Counted from the stretch's first letter, positions 11,307 to 24,954 are shown. The stretch is DNA of 64,000 nucleotides from Pycnopodia helianthoides (GCA_032158295.1 CM063261.1:620001-684000), one strand, 5' to 3'. Numbers and translations: made by a program. Notes: generated by a model not told the origin, from the letters alone.

Positions 11307-11660
11307 TTAAAGGTACACGTTGCCTTGGATCGGGCGAGTTGGTCTATAAAAAAGTTTTGTAACCGTTTGTTATAAAATGCATATGGTTAGAAAGATGTTT
11401 TAAAAGTAGAATACAATGATCCACACAAATATGCCTCGAAATTGCGTGGTTTTCCTTTTACATCTTGAACTAACACGGTCGGCCATTTTGTGGAGTCAAA
11501 TTGTTAACTCCACAAAATGGCCGACCGTGTTAGTTCGCAAAGTCAAAGGAAAACCACACAATTTCGAGACATATTTGTAATGCATTTTATAACAAACGGT
11601 TAGAAAGGCTTTTTAGTAGACCAACTCGCCCGATCCGAGGCATGCAACGTGTACCTTTAA
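11307..11660. mobile_element. TTAA-flanked long hairpin element (family D, copy 1)
   Basis: It begins TTAAAGGTACACGTTGCCTT and ends with the reverse complement ACGTGTACCTTTAA. The arms pair through GATCGGGCGAGTTGGTCTA, the CAAATATG..CGAAATT segment and AACTAACACGGTCGGCCATT, up to a centre near 11505 (GTTAACTCCACAAAATGG). Nearly all of the 354 bp folds on itself; part of the right arm (the GTAGAATACAATGATCC region) is deleted. Copy 2 is at 60888-61254. Confidence 0.9.
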
Positions 11661-12489
11661 TATACATGGCAGGTGAACGACTGTGCAAATCCCGTGTAAT
11701 CAAACGTTAAATCGCGTGATTTTGTTGCCTTCACTTGTTAATTGTACGTGGTAACCTGATATTTCAAGAAAGTGTTTAAACCTGCACACGAGGTTACCAT
11801 AATATGTTTTGTATCGGCTTCATCAGATCACTCACTCTTCAATTAATTAGTTCGCTTGATGTTCGTTTTTTTTATGCCGAACTGTATTTCATGAATCTGT
11901 TTGTTTCCGCTGCATGCAATGGTGGTTATTACAACTGGATTCAGAAATTACTGCAACTCAATAAAAGTGATTAGTTGAAACTCGTTTCGATAATAAAGCT
12001 TCTCCAAGATTAATAAACAAATTGTTTGTGAAAAAAAATAGACACTGTCCAATTCAAATGTTACACAATAAGTTGCTTCGTAAATGTTAAAGTCAACTTA
12101 TCTGGTTACAGTTATCGGCTACTAGAATCGATAAGTGTGCAATCAATTCACTGGCTTCCCTTTGGCTTCCGGGAATAACAGACCGTAAAAGAAGAAGTGA
12201 GCGAGTTTGCTACTTGAAATATGAAACTACTGTTTAATAGCCGAGGGGTAAAGGTATTTTATTCCAAAAATGTGTTGCAATTTTCATCCCTCAATATTTC
12301 AGACAATCATCGTCAAGTTTTTTGGCGCCAAAAAAACAATCGCGCCAAAAAAACCCAATCAATCGCCCCTGAACCAAATGTACACGTACAACGTTAAGTA
12401 ATCCCACCCGGAGGTATGCAAGAGGGATTAAAGGTAACACATCAAAATTTCGTTTTCGAATTGAGTAAATTCATTTCCATTCTTCATAT

Positions 12490-12725
12490 TGTTCTTCTTG
12501 ACGTGTTGTGGCCCGAGTGGTCAAGTGTACTGGACTCAAGCCACGGGTGTTGATCATCAGAGTGTGGGTTCGAGTCCCCGGTTGACACCGGTGTCCTTAA
12601 GCAAGACACTTAACCATTATTGCTTCGTCCTTCGGATGGGACGTAAAGCCATAGGTCCCCTGTGTTGTGTAATGCACGTAAAAGAACCCAGTTACACTTA
12701 TCGCTAAGAGAAGGGGCTGGATCGC
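12490..12725 (+). mobile_element. tRNA-derived SINE with a Leu/Ser-like head
   Basis: A box GTGGCCCGAGTGGTCAAGTG and B box GGGTTCGAGTCCC lie at tRNA-like spacing. The body then contains CAAGACACTTAACC and CCTTCGGATGGGACGTAAAG, a phrase found in SINE bodies of several invertebrates. A second, more decayed copy of the head and first body segment is at 51338-51455. The small frames over it on both strands are by-products. Confidence 0.8.
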
Positions 12726-13442
12726 CGCGTCATCTTGCATTGAAGTCCTTAGAACACCCTTAGCAACAGCCATAGCTGTAGCGTAGCCGTAGCCGTAGCC
12801 GTACGGTGTCCAATTAAATTGAGTAGAAAAAAAAATTGTTTTCGTTCTGTCGTGGATTTTAGGCACGTTCATATCCATGGCTTAATTGTATTTAGGCAAT
12901 ACAAATAAGCATTAGTGATATTGAAGGTCTTAAAACTTGCACAACTTTTTCTTTTTTGGTTTGAAAACAATGATTAATTACAAGTCCGTTTCCGACTCTC
13001 TTAAAAAATGAGTGTTCACCAGAGAGTAAAAAAACAACAACAACAACAACCACAAACAAAGAATACCCATTCCCCAAATGGAACCAACTGTCATGTTACA
13101 ATTATCATACATCAATGATACATTTTACAATCTTTCATACCTCTAATGCATTGGCCACGATAAATAATTACAGGGTTTTTATTAATTAATTTAATAATGG
13201 TCGGAGAAAACTTACAAGATTGAAGTGATGACAAACGATAATTATACGAAGTACTGGTAAGGCCGTGTAATTATTTAAGAGCCCTTCGTGAGTGGGGATG
13301 TACCAAACAAACAGGGTCAAATAAGACGTCTGTCAAGATCACTGGCGTCAAGCTAAAGTTACAATCATTTTTTTTGTAGAAGAGATGACGTTTTTAATTT
13401 GTTTTCTGGGAAATTAACTTTCTAAGGTATAGAGTAATTATT

Positions 13443-13602
13443 TAGCTTACGGGCCATTGCAGATTTGTCTTTTGAAAAAAATATAGGAAGAATAACAACC
13501 AATGGCAGCAATTTCGAAAATTTTGAAAATTGCTGTTTTATTCTAACTATATTTTTTTCAAAACTCAATCTGCGATGGCCCTATAGCCAAATATCTTTCC
13601 CA
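13443..13602. mobile_element. foldback element, second copy of the 6977-7240 family
   Basis: The left arm GGGCCATTGCAGATTTGTCT and right arm CTGCGATGGCCCTATAGCC are inverted repeats around a centre of AATTTCGAAAATTTTGAAAATT. The inner arms match the copy at 6977-7240; the outer arms are absent or unrecognisable. Confidence 0.75.
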
Positions 13603-14092
13603 TAAGATTGTTTAACTGTTTGGAAATGAAACACTCAATGGGATCGGTCCCAACTTTAGTTGGGACGATTTTGTAGCAGTGGGACGGAACACATTTATTG
13701 ATAATGTCAAAGTTTCATACACACAGGAAAAACCCAGCAAACGGCCAACCTGTGAGAAAAAAGCAGCAAGGCAAGGGGGTCGTGTTTTAGTTAAAACAAC
13801 GAATTAAAAAAAACGATTTATTGGTCGTTAGAATGTGTGTACGTTTATACGAGCTTATTTCGATTGCTGCATTCGATATAAGCAACGGTGATTATTGGGG
13901 GGGGGGAGGGGGGAGTGGGTAGGGTTGGGGTGGCTATACAAATGCCATTTTCTTTACCATGATTTGATATTTGAGACGGAACTATTTCTCTGGTGGATTA
14001 GTACTGGGGTGAACTTTATATAGTCGTTAGGCTCTTAGATGAAACTTGAGTCAATTTTATCAGGTGATTGCATTCACATGCTACGAATTCAA

Positions 14093-14375
14093 AAAGTGCG
14101 CACAACAATGGCTGCTTACATTTGTACCGAGTACTTCATGGTATAAGATGGTCATGTTGGGAAATCTCCCCTCGAAATATGTTAGCCTGAAATGCTATAG
14201 CTTTTGAGAATTGAGTTAAAATATTAGTTTTTATCTCGCGAGATCGAAACTATTACTCAGTGAAAATATGGTTTTATTTTTTACTATTTTTCGTGACTCC
14301 AATGACCGACTGAGCTGAACTTTTTGGTCGGAAAGTGTGGATACTGGTCGTTGACAATTACCAATGATGTCCGCG
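14093..14375. mobile_element. decayed MITE related to families A-C (copy 1)
   Basis: It shares GTGCGCACA.CAATGGC and later TTTTCGTGACTCCAATGACCGA..TGAGCT..AAC with the element at 62671-62980, and the second phrase with the inner module of families A, B and C. The C-terminal half of a 138-codon minus-strand frame (14231-14647) is simply this repeat translated. A run of about 20 A follows at 14646. Confidence 0.6.
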
Positions 14376-14666
14376 TGTTTTAAGCTGATCACTGGAGATT
14401 CATGATGACTATTGCCATACTTCCTTTCCAAGCAAATCATGTAACAACACGCCAATACGGTGTGGGACATCCATCTGTAAAATAAATTAACCTTCTCACA
14501 GCAAACTTTACATTTTAATATCACACGACATAGGTTGTCCGTCACCACACAGCCACGACGGTGGTCATCCACCGTGTCGGTGCCACATAACTCAACCGAT
14601 TTTTTATCTCGAAACGCCCGGGGCATACCCCTCCACTCCGCGGTCAAAAAAAAAAAAAAAAAAAAT

Positions 14667-17600
14667 GTCCATCTGACCTGCGTGAAAATAATATCTCTTC
14701 AAGTTCAGTTCAAATGGCTGTCATTATCTTGTTATAGATTAAGGTGACAAATAAGACCGGACCGGACTCGCTTGACTGAACTAAAATGAGATTTTCAAAT
14801 AACGACTACACCGTGAAGCGTGAAAAAGGTCAAGTCATTTGAAGCAGGTGGATCGGAAGAAAGACCGGGTGAGTCAAGACGATCGAATCATCATTGGACG
14901 TCTTCAATATTTTATCTAATTTTTGTAACTAGATGTATAGTGACACATGGGTGTGACAATCTGGCTAAAACTAATCCGTTTAGGGTTACACCAGATTAAC
15001 AAAGCTTATTGGATTAATGTGAGAGCACTTTGTACGTGATTTATATTTTCCCAAATGAGATGACTTTAAAATATTCAAAAAAGTACAACATATCACAGCA
15101 CTTTTATATCATCCAATCACCTCTTATCATGCAACTTTTATGGACCCCCTTTAACCACTCACAGCTACAGATGCAAGTACGTCACTGTGACGTAACTTCT
15201 AGCCCGATCGCTACTGACCAATCACGTTGAGAGTTTACGCAGACAGCAAGGAATTGAACATATGGAGAACTTGGCCATGCTACCTTGTATTCCGAACAGG
15301 CAAAACATACTACCAGCAAAAATAACAGCTAGATATGTTTTGAAATGTCTTCATAAAAAGCTGATACATTTAGGCCTATAGTAATAATATGAACACAAAA
15401 GGTCGCTGGTATCCCTGACAAAGTGATGGTCAGTGGAGATTAACATTAACAAACGACACCAGTGATACCGATCTTAGGAAAAGCAGCCATGAACAAGAGT
15501 GTGATTTATAATAAAAATGAACGTTTTGATACTGTTATTGCCAGATTAATCTATATATGCATTTTTTTTGTCTCGCTGCTTTTATATATTCAAAGAAAAC
15601 TGCGGTCAAATTTGACACCGCGTCTGTTTGACGTCAAAAGATAACCATGCAATCAAACCTGACCCATATAATAAAAAGTCTAAAAATGACCGAATATTAG
15701 CACTTCGGGGTCGTTTTCCCCCGCGACGCAGTGCCTGGAGACTGTAACTCCACTCTCGGGTAGGATCGCATTGTTTTAATGCGATTACTCTACGACCAAC
15801 TTGCTAATAAAAAAAACATCTTATGGTAGGCCTGAAGGTAGACCGGGTTGGGATGGGTTGTATCGAAAGGCCCAGGCATTACACAGGGGGCTGTCGTCCG
15901 GTACGCGCCTGCAGCTTGTCACCACATCTATCAATGGACCTAGGCATTTCTGAACTCAACCCCCCCCCGCCTCCCAACCCCTAACCGATCACACATTGTA
16001 TCTTTCGATAAGCTTATCAGAGAGATACTACAAAAAATGACCACAAGCTGTGAGAGCTGACCAACTGCTGATGATGTGGCGCGTCCAAACATTTCCATGG
16101 AGGGGAGGGGCTCAAGGGAGGGAAGGGCATGCGCCCCCCACCCCCCCCCCCCGCCCACAAAAAAACATTATGGATACTTTAAACTTCACCAAGAGCAACA
16201 ATTTACAAGAATGCAAAGATAATAAAAACCTGGTGATGCGTGAGTGTTTTCTGCTAGCTGACCGTGTATCTGCTTTGGTTGGTGTGGGCTTTTTTCTCAC
16301 ATGGTTACACGAAAGTTCCACACTATGCAAAGCATCAAAACATAACTTACACCAATAATATTTTGTTTTTCTTTAGTTTGTATTTTTCTTTTTTATGGTA
16401 GCAACATGTCCTCAAACTTTTACTGCCCTCGCGCAGACAGAACATGTAATGGAAATTGGAAGTTTTGAAGTAAACATTTTGAATGAGATTTGATCTCAGG
16501 GCTTCAGGCGAATCTTTCTATAGGCCTACTATTATAAGACCATCAAGCACGCCTGGTTTATCTCTATCAAGTTAACAGAGCAGAACGGAATGCTTCGATA
16601 CGCTGAATGTCGCTTTTCTTCCATTTCTTAGAAGAAGAAAAAAGGAAATCTGTCAAAGTAAGTGTCGTGCATCCAGTTGATGCATCCCATCCACACTTTG
16701 GTTGGCCTATTTGTGATTTTGCTAGCACACCCCCCCCCCAAACCATTTCCACAAAGTCAATTAGTCATGAAGCTCCGAGACAAACTTTGGAGACTATCAG
16801 ACAGCTCGGACTAATTGCCCGTTGACGGATAATGGAGTGAGGATTCCAGGGTGTTAATGGAGAGATAGCTCGCGGTAAATCAGCCACTTTGGCGGGGTGC
16901 GCTCCCGATGACCAGCTTGTAGTCCCCTTAATTCACCGGAGTACCAAGGCCTCCTACTTCCAATTCTGACACCGATACTTGGTCTCCGGACTGATACTAA
17001 AAAACAACTAATGGACCAAGCAACCCCCCCCCTCGTTATCTTTGACCCATCACTTCACGAACAATAGCCTCAACAAGGTGTCAATACGACATCCAATAAC
17101 TTGTCGCTGATGTGTGTTTGCTCGTGCTTTTAAAGCAAGCCGGAGGTGGGGAAAAAAAGATCAGATCTTTGTTTGAAGACGTAATGGAAGATGGAAGATG
17201 ACAATGTGACAACCGGGTGACCTCACAGATGGCACAGGCATAAAACCGGCGGGTCAAATTACACTCTAAACACCCATCCTCTCGAGAATGCCTTGAAAAT
17301 TACTTTCTTAGGTAAGATGAGGGGTGGAGGAAACGTGTGACGGTGATGATGAATTTGATTTCATTTGATCATTGGTGTTACCTAGCATGCAAACCTTTTG
17401 ATGTTATTGTTGAAAGGTACAATATTGAAAAAACATTTCTAGATCCTTTCTCCTGCCATTTCATGATTTTGATTCTAATGGAATTTGATTGGAACAAATA
17501 GTTTCAAACAAATAGATTTGTAAAGCTACAGAACTATTGTCTTATAATTCATAATGTTCAGCGAGGAAAATAATGAGTTGTACTTATTTTATGAAGTGTC

Positions 17601-19918
17601 TTAGGTTTCTTTATTTTGTAATTGCTTTTGGGTGAGCACAAAATTATACCTAGATTGTGCGAATAACCTGCATCTAAATCGTATTGAATTATGTAAAACA
17701 GCGTGTACATGCCTGACACTGTTTTGCCTCCACGGCCCACCTGGTGCCCCCGAGGTGCCGGTAAAAGTTCAACATTTTCCTTCTGTTTATTTTAGGCGCC
17801 CTTCTATATTAAGAAAGAACTGCCTTGTCCTCACAAGAACCAAATGTCAGGTCTGAATTTACATAAATTGCACCGGATACAACAAACATTTCGAGATATG
17901 TTTTCATTGCCTTTGCATGAATACATCAATTAATATTTGAACCTTCATATTCAATATTTTTAAAATGTGACCGCCAACCCAGAGAGATCACCAAGTAAAA
18001 AAAAAAAACCACGCCGACCAACATGAGAAGTTCAACACATGCGCCTAGCTAAACGCACCTCGTTCAAGTCATGGGTTGTGAGTTCAAACACGAAATAAAT
18101 AAATAAATAAATAAATACCATCTGTCAACTTACGTCTGCACTATTTTCTGCGATGACCGCCTGGAGGATCAACACACCGAGCCTTCTCTTGTAGATAGCT
18201 GCGCTGGGTTGTGATATTTAAGTGGACTGATGGGTTCTGCTGGACTGAGTGATAATGTTACACAATTATTACATGAGGTATTTTGAAGAAGTTCTAATAG
18301 GCCCACGGATACGTGACCGATGATGGATATTTCAATGGATTAATATCGGTGCTGTGAGACATCTAGATTGTACTCTATGTTGACGTTACGCATTAGCTTC
18401 CTCTCTGAGACGCACTTGTACACCGCTGGATAAACCCTTGAAAAGGAGTCTAACGTCATAGTCCGCTTTAACCGACCAATCACAGTCGACGTGGTCGTAT
18501 CACGTGGTAATACGATCAGCCAATGATTACGGTTGGTTCGGTTGACGTGCTTCAACGATTGTTTCTAACACAAAGTTTTGTACTTATCTTCAAGGTTGTG
18601 TCTGTTTGTAGTAAACAGAGCGGGGCTTTGATGGGCTTAAAATATACAGGTGTAAAATTTGCTCCAGTGTGTGAAAAAACGATACGGCCTCTGAGAAGAA
18701 AACCTTACTGAGCCACCCTTTTCAATCGAAGGTCAAATGGGTTGTTATGTGGACAAAATTATTGGGTTGTTTTTTCAGTGATGAAGCTCACTAAGGGATG
18801 TAATCGCCTTCCTCCCGTAACAAGTGGGTGGTAAACTACTATTTGTCGGTTCACACTGCCTGGGGTGTCTCATTTAGTAGGTGTGTGAGAATTGGGTCAG
18901 AGAATCGTTTGCATGGAATTAAAAGGCGACTAATATTGAATGTGCAGAATGTGACAAACGCTGACTAATGATTGAAACCGTCAAACTGTTTTAAAACACC
19001 AGAGGGGAGACTTAATTTATGTAAAGTCGAATCATCACACTGTGAACATCTCTCCCGCTGATAATTATAAGTACATTAACTTTAGAGCTAGTACAGCCCG
19101 TAAACCCATCTGTTTAGAGGAGCCCCTAAAGGGACATGTACAGATATAAAAATAGGACGTGTAAAAATAAACTTGTGTTTTCGTTCCTTCGAAATAATAT
19201 TTCTTTGCCTCGAATTTACTATTTTGTTCCATCACAATAATTCCATTCCCTTGAAATTCAAATTAATTTCTTTCCCTCGAATTATCATTTCACTTCCTTA
19301 TTATTATCAATGTCCTCCTTCAGCTTCCCTGAGTTATTTTCATCTTAAATGTTTTCTTCCAGTACCCCCTTACCAAGATTGGATTTAAAACTTGTATGGG
19401 GCGAACTTGCATTTCAAATACGTTTGTAAAATATTGCGTATTTTCTGTTTTTATTATTATGTTTTTTTTTAATTATAGGTTGATTAATAACTACCAGCAT
19501 TGTGCTATTTTCATAGACCTTGGCTTTAAGATAGTGCAAGGAATTAATTAAATTTTAATGACGTCAAAAATGTACAGGAATCAGAGACATGATATAATGA
19601 CATAACTAAGAGATCTATCACGATCAGGAATGTTCACCAAGGACTGTGGAGTGGTTAATTAACCAGCCATGACACCCAATCCAAAGAAGAAGGGATTCAA
19701 TTTAATAAAGCAATTGAATTGTTTGCATCCAACAATGCAATAATGAGTTCCGTTAAGGATCTATGCTATTATTAATTATTATTTATATTAAAAGTAGGGA
19801 ACTATAAAGAAGGGCTCCACGGTCACACTCTGGATCAGGCACCTCCAGACCATTCAACCCCCATGGTCCATGCATCCAAAAAGGAAATTGCCTTCTTCTT
19901 TTTTCCCGATGTCCCTAT
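14667..19918. other. intergenic stretch, no gene recognised
   Basis: Nothing here looks like a conserved exon. I note ACGTCACTGTGACGT (about 15180), a CRE-like palindrome; C-runs near 15961, 16137 and 16729; a (AATA)n run at about 18097; and an inverted pair of CCAAT-type sequences around 18470-18540. At about 17745-17850 there is weak similarity to the GGTGCCCTT..AACTGCCTTG sequence near 51040-51250, so a dispersed repeat is likely. Confidence 0.45.
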
Positions 19919-20313
19919 TTAAAGGAACATTACAGAATTGGTAAGAAAAATACTTGTAAAATATACTTTTTGATCACAGATTTACATAAAACTTACACGG
20001 TCTAATGATGATGATAGTAGAAAACATCCCTTGAAATATTTCTGTCTGAAATGCCATATTTGATGAGAAATGAATAAAATAATTTTCCGATTGGAGTTTA
20101 TCGCTCAGTGAGCGTTTTATTCATTTGTTGAATCTATATGATTTCATGCAAAATGTGTAATCGGTTTTACACTATTTTCTCGTGACCCAGATGGCCGATC
20201 GATCTGAAACTTCTACAGGATTGTCAGTTTATGTATATAGTGGATTACATAAAGTGCTTACACTGCCAGCAACTGTTTTGTCAGCAAAAACCAATTCTGT
20301 AATGTCCCTTTAA
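19919..20313 (+). mobile_element. TTAA-flanked MITE, family A copy 1
   Basis: It is bounded by TTAA on both sides with terminal inverted repeat AAAGGAACATTACAGAATTG. The interior carries GATGATGATAGTAGAAAAC, GCTCAGTGAGCG (a short palindrome) and TTTTCTCGTGACCCAGATGG. No coding capacity. Other copies: 24130-24338 (cut short), 36681-37063, 38906-39289 and 59297-59690 (inverted). TTAA duplication is typical of piggyBac-type transposases; the link is inference. Confidence 0.9.
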
Positions 20314-23300
20314 GTCTGGCTCATTCGCTATTTAAATATTTTTGAATCCTCTTTCCACCTTTGGTTTTTGTCTTTTGTGTTTCCATCCTCTTAATTATGT
20401 TGTAATAGCTAATTCCTTTGTCTCATTTTGGTTGTTAATCCCTTGCTTCTTATGATTGCAGTCTGCCTTCCTCTTTTCACTTTTTTTTTTTATAAATAAT
20501 TGATTGCTTCTGTTTGGGAGAATAAGTGTGAGTGTAAAATAAACAATGTTTTTCCATATGATATTTTTTTCCCCATCTCGTTAGCATCAATCCATGGACC
20601 ACAAGGAGAACATTTTAATCTTCATCAATCAGTCTTAACTGTCTATTAAACACGAGTCAACATTGCAAAGTTATGAAAGACATAATGGCCTCGTAGATCC
20701 AGAAATACCTTCAGCCCTCGCATCGTAAATAATGAGTGACGGGCAAACCCGTGCTTCATTCAGTCGGGAGATTGCAGCGAATCTCCCATGAGCTTTCCAG
20801 TGAAGAGTCCGGTCTGTTTTCTACCACCATGGTAAGCCAGGACGAACAAGATGTTTCGTGTAATAATCAAGGTCTGTATTAATCATACACCACAGTCCAA
20901 GTCTACGTTGTTGACCTCATAAGCAAATACATTCTACGCAGGTTGAGGTCATAACCAGCATTTCTCAATTAGTGGGACAACTCGACATCATACTGTCATA
21001 CGTGTAACGGAGGGGTGAACTTCTTTACCATGACTTATCGACAACAGCAACTTCAAAAGAAACGCCCAAAACAATAACAACAACAAAGTAAACAACACCA
21101 TCAACAAATATTAATTTGTATCATCTTGATGCACATCATTATCCAATCACGATAAAAAGACGTAAATCCCAAGGTTTGGGGCAATTATAACCTCAAAATT
21201 TTGGGGACGTGGGGTGGGCCACACCCCTACCCTTACCCCCCCCCCCACCCACCCACCAAGACTTCCCGTATCCGTAAACAAATTAAATATGAACAAAAAC
21301 GATGTGCATATGAACCTACTGCAACAAAAATTCTTTGAGCACAACACAAAAGATAAATATTCAAATCTCCTAGAAACCAATGGCTTAATTTCTATCCCCT
21401 AACTTCATTACAACTTTCACCTGCGAAAATTTCACCAAAGTTAAAATCTTGTAAACGGTGAACATTGACTGGGTGTATGTTAAATTTAGTATAACGAGTA
21501 TTCTTGGTGTCCTTTACGAGAACGAAAAAGTTGCAAAAAACAAAACAAATGAACTAGAATAATTGATTTATTCTTGGGCGAAATCTTGAGATTTTTTATC
21601 CGTGTGGTAATGATTGATCGGGTGTTTGTCTATTTATTAATTGATTTATGTATTTATTTTAAAAGTTTATGTAAAAGCCATGACCGAGTGAAAACATCTG
21701 GCAACTTATTTTTATAAACTTGAACCCGGCAGAATATTTCTATCTGAAAATAATGGCTTGTGCAAAAAACAGCTTTACCGATCCCACTGAGCAAGCGCAA
21801 TTCATGCGATCCCAATTCATGCGATCCCAATTCACATCTGAATTATTTAAATAGCCTCCAGTTATTTTGATCGACAAACCAGAACTTGTTGATAATCAGT
21901 TCCTTAAACAATGTTCAAAGCACTTGATGGTGCAATATAAAAGGTGTGCTAAAAATAAGGTGGAGGAAGTCACACCTTCCAATTGCCGATGTTGTTAATC
22001 TCCGTGGGGTGTATGTTTTCAAAATACATTTATTGACATTCTAATAATACATTTATTGTGATCCGGTTAAAACCATTTCAGCAACTCAGACTGTGACCCA
22101 GAGGCATATTATACTCTAACTAGTAAGCAGTTAAACGTTAGGCCAAATAAAACAAAAACATGTTTAGCGTTCCCGCTTGCTTCCTTTTGCAGAGGCCACC
22201 TCCTTTATTTATTTTTCTTTTTTCTTTTGTAGGATCAATTTTAACGATCTCTGACGAAAAAAATAAATTCTAAAATAGATAAGATCGTATTTTTAGACTT
22301 AAGCACACCGAAAAAACACACCGAAAACAGCTGGCAACCATCTTGAAAAATAGCCCGGCCGGTTGTCTCGAAAAATGTGTCGGGCGGCCATTTAAAAAAA
22401 AAACTCCCCGTTCCTTTTTTCAAAAAGGCAGGACGCTAAACATTTTTTTTTTTGTTTGCCTTATCTCGCGTCAAGTTTTCTGTCAACAAATTGTTTTACC
22501 GAAAGTCACATTGACCCACTTGCTAGCGTCCATAGCTGTGTCTTTCACGCGCAAAGTTTAGGATTGTTCCTGCTGGTACACGTTTGTGAGTACCAGCGAA
22601 AGGCCAGTTCACAAATTATTATTGAAATGTATGTATAAACTTGTCCTTTTTTAAACTAGCTAGGTTAACTAGTTAACTAGTTTAACTCGTTAACTAGCTC
22701 GATACACATGGGCTTCTGGCAATCGTTTAAGCCAATTTGTGTGAAGTGAGCTCAACTTACTGTGAATTTCGGCACCACACTTGAACATGAATAATGCTAA
22801 AACAATAGCGAATGGTAAACGTGCACTCGTTGCAAAGCTCATCAAAAATACATCCGTTTCTATATTATACAAACTGAAAGAAAATTTTCACAATAGCACC
22901 TTTAAACATTAGTTAAAATACAGCCCTCTAGCTTGAATTTTACTCCCCTTCACTTTCAGGTTCTGTGCAGCATTTGAATTGTTATTGAATTTCTATAACT
23001 TGTTTTGCATCATTCCTTTTTGGTGAAGTATTGTAACTTTTTACTTATTCGTAATTTATTCGGTGTAAAGGCTCAGATAAGTTTTCATTTTGAGAGAATA
23101 AAGTCAACTTATAATTGAAAGAGCTGTCCATGCAAAACAGTTATCTAAGTTCTTCATCTATTTAATAAGATTGATAAACAAGTGGAAGTTTTTCTCCCCT
23201 GGCTTTCGAGTGGGCTGTAGTTTCGGGAAAAATATCTGCATCATCAGTAAAAAATATATATATATAGACTTTTGCAAACTTAGTATACACATCCAGGGCT

Positions 23301-23906
23301 CTAAGACCTTTCGGTTATAAGAAACCATGATTACATTTCTATCTATGCTAGACCACTTGTGATCGAAGCCTGGGGACAAAAAGTCGATTTCAACACCAAG
23401 GCAGACGGCAGTGCCGGTCAGGCCAGTTAGGCCGTACACGTGTCCAGATGGGGACATTCGATTGAATGTGTTGACCGCTACAGGTGCGCGCTGATGTTTA
23501 TTATACAATCATAAGAAAACATTTCAAATGTTGAGAGAGAGAGGAATAATTGCCGCGTGGACTACTGTCGATGAGATCGGCGCGGGGGATGCTCAGAAAT
23601 AAGCAAATGGAAATACTCCGTTGGGCAGTGGCGAGTTTGTCTTCAGGAACAGAGATCATAACAATTTGGTGAATTCCAGAGGGGGTTAAGATCCTGGCGA
23701 TAGAAAGATGCGGCCACGATTGGACATGGTCCTTTCTCTATGATTGAACTGAAGAATACGTGTTTTAGATCTAGATGTGAGATCATAGCCATGCTGTTGC
23801 AGAACCGATAAACCAACAGGTTTTGCTATTCAATTAGGACGTACGGGAGCCCGGGGTGCCATCATTTTCCCAAGCACTTTTCTTTTTCGTTTGACCTAAA
23901 ATTACC
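20314..23906. other. intergenic stretch, no gene recognised
   Basis: No exon is recognised. The stretch includes a pyrimidine-rich part (20314-20500), a C/A-rich run at 21214-21262, and a TTAACTAG-rich palindromic run at about 22652-22700. Frames of up to 116 codons (23158-23508 minus) show no family features. Confidence 0.45.
22706..22790. repeat. dispersed repeat shared with 27698-27790
   Basis: The ordered phrases ATGGGCTTC.GG.CA, GCCA.TTTGT.TGAAGTG, ACTGTG and CACTTGAACATGA occur here and, with small changes, at 27698-27790. Element type unknown. Confidence 0.45.
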
Positions 23907-24035
23907 TGGACCCAATTTCACGGCTCTGCTTAGCACGGACTTTTGCACTTACGGTCACCATTCTCTGCTTACACAAGACTCAGCGCTATCATTTCTGCGA
24001 CCATCAGTCTGTGAAACAAAGCTTGCTAAGAAACC
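23907..24035. mobile_element. TGGACCCAATTTC-ended element, copy 2
   Basis: It starts TGGACCCAATTTCACGGCTC and continues through short GCTTA..AAGC segments. It shares this terminus with 38545-38731, where both ends are present, and with 51929-51975. The right terminus is not recognisable here. Confidence 0.55.
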
Positions 24036-24129
24036 CGCAGTATACGCACACACGGACAAGCAAAAAATACTTGTAAAAACAGTCAACCATCATGGTGAAA
24101 CACACTTACATTAAGTTTTTTCCGCTTCC

Positions 24130-24338
24130 TTAAAGGAACGTTACAGAATTGGTAATTGTAAAATATACTTTTGATCACAGATTTACATAAAACTTACACG
24201 GTCTAATGATGATGATAGTAGAAAACATCCCTTGAAATATTTCTGTCTGAAATGCCATATTTGATGAGAAATGAATAAACTAATTTTTCGTTTGGAGTTT
24301 ATTGCTCAGTGAGCGTTTTATTCATCTGTTGAACCTGA
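24130..24338 (+). mobile_element. family A MITE, copy 2, 3' half missing
   Basis: It starts TTAAAGGAACGTTACAGAAT and follows family A through GATGATGATAGTAGAAAAC and GCTCAGTGAGCG to about GTTGAACC. The second half, with the right terminal repeat, is gone. Confidence 0.85.
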
Positions 24339-24954
24339 TGTACACCATCCATTTACTCGAGATGTTTCTCTGATGGGTGTTTTTCAAAAAAACAAACTGA
24401 AAAAAACATTTGCACTTAGGACTAATAGAAAATAGTCATTTGGGTCATTATTTTTTGAGCATTTGGGAACACCTAAGTGAGGGATAGCATTATCAATTTA
24501 AAGTTGAGTAATGAAACACCCTGGGTTGTCCTTGCAGTTATCTTGGTCAAAATGTGGCGGGAGAAAAAACAGTAACCCGAGAGTGACGCGGTCCGTGGCC
24601 TGAGCATCGCGAGGTGCCAAAAATATCACTACGCGGTTTCTCCTGACCTCGCTTTTTTTATCAACGATTATCGGTGTTGGAATATTATCTCGGTCTATGG
24701 AATAAGTGTTTATCTCCCCGATCGGATGTTTTAAACATAGCTTATTAGGAAAACAGAGGCGTAGAGCAAGTTCGGTGAATGTTTTTTGAGACTGGCCAGA
24801 TGGGGTTTAAGTTAACTCTCTCAGGAGAAAGTATTAAGTCACAAGAACTTTTCCACAAGCTAGGTCTTGGCTTCGTGATGGATTGATACGTATAGGTGTT
24901 GAATCAAGAGAGAAGAACGACGAAGGAACAGCCTTCCTTGAGTTATTCATAAGA

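Noticed and set aside
14231..14647. 138-codon open frame on the minus strand
   Set aside because: Its C-terminal half is a translated MITE fragment (14093-14375) and the N-terminal half has no recognisable domain or splice context.
16050..16358. 102-codon plus-strand frame
   Set aside because: Runs through a C-rich low-complexity stretch and has no protein features.
23158..23508. 116-codon open frame on the minus strand
   Set aside because: No family features, and the composition looks non-coding.
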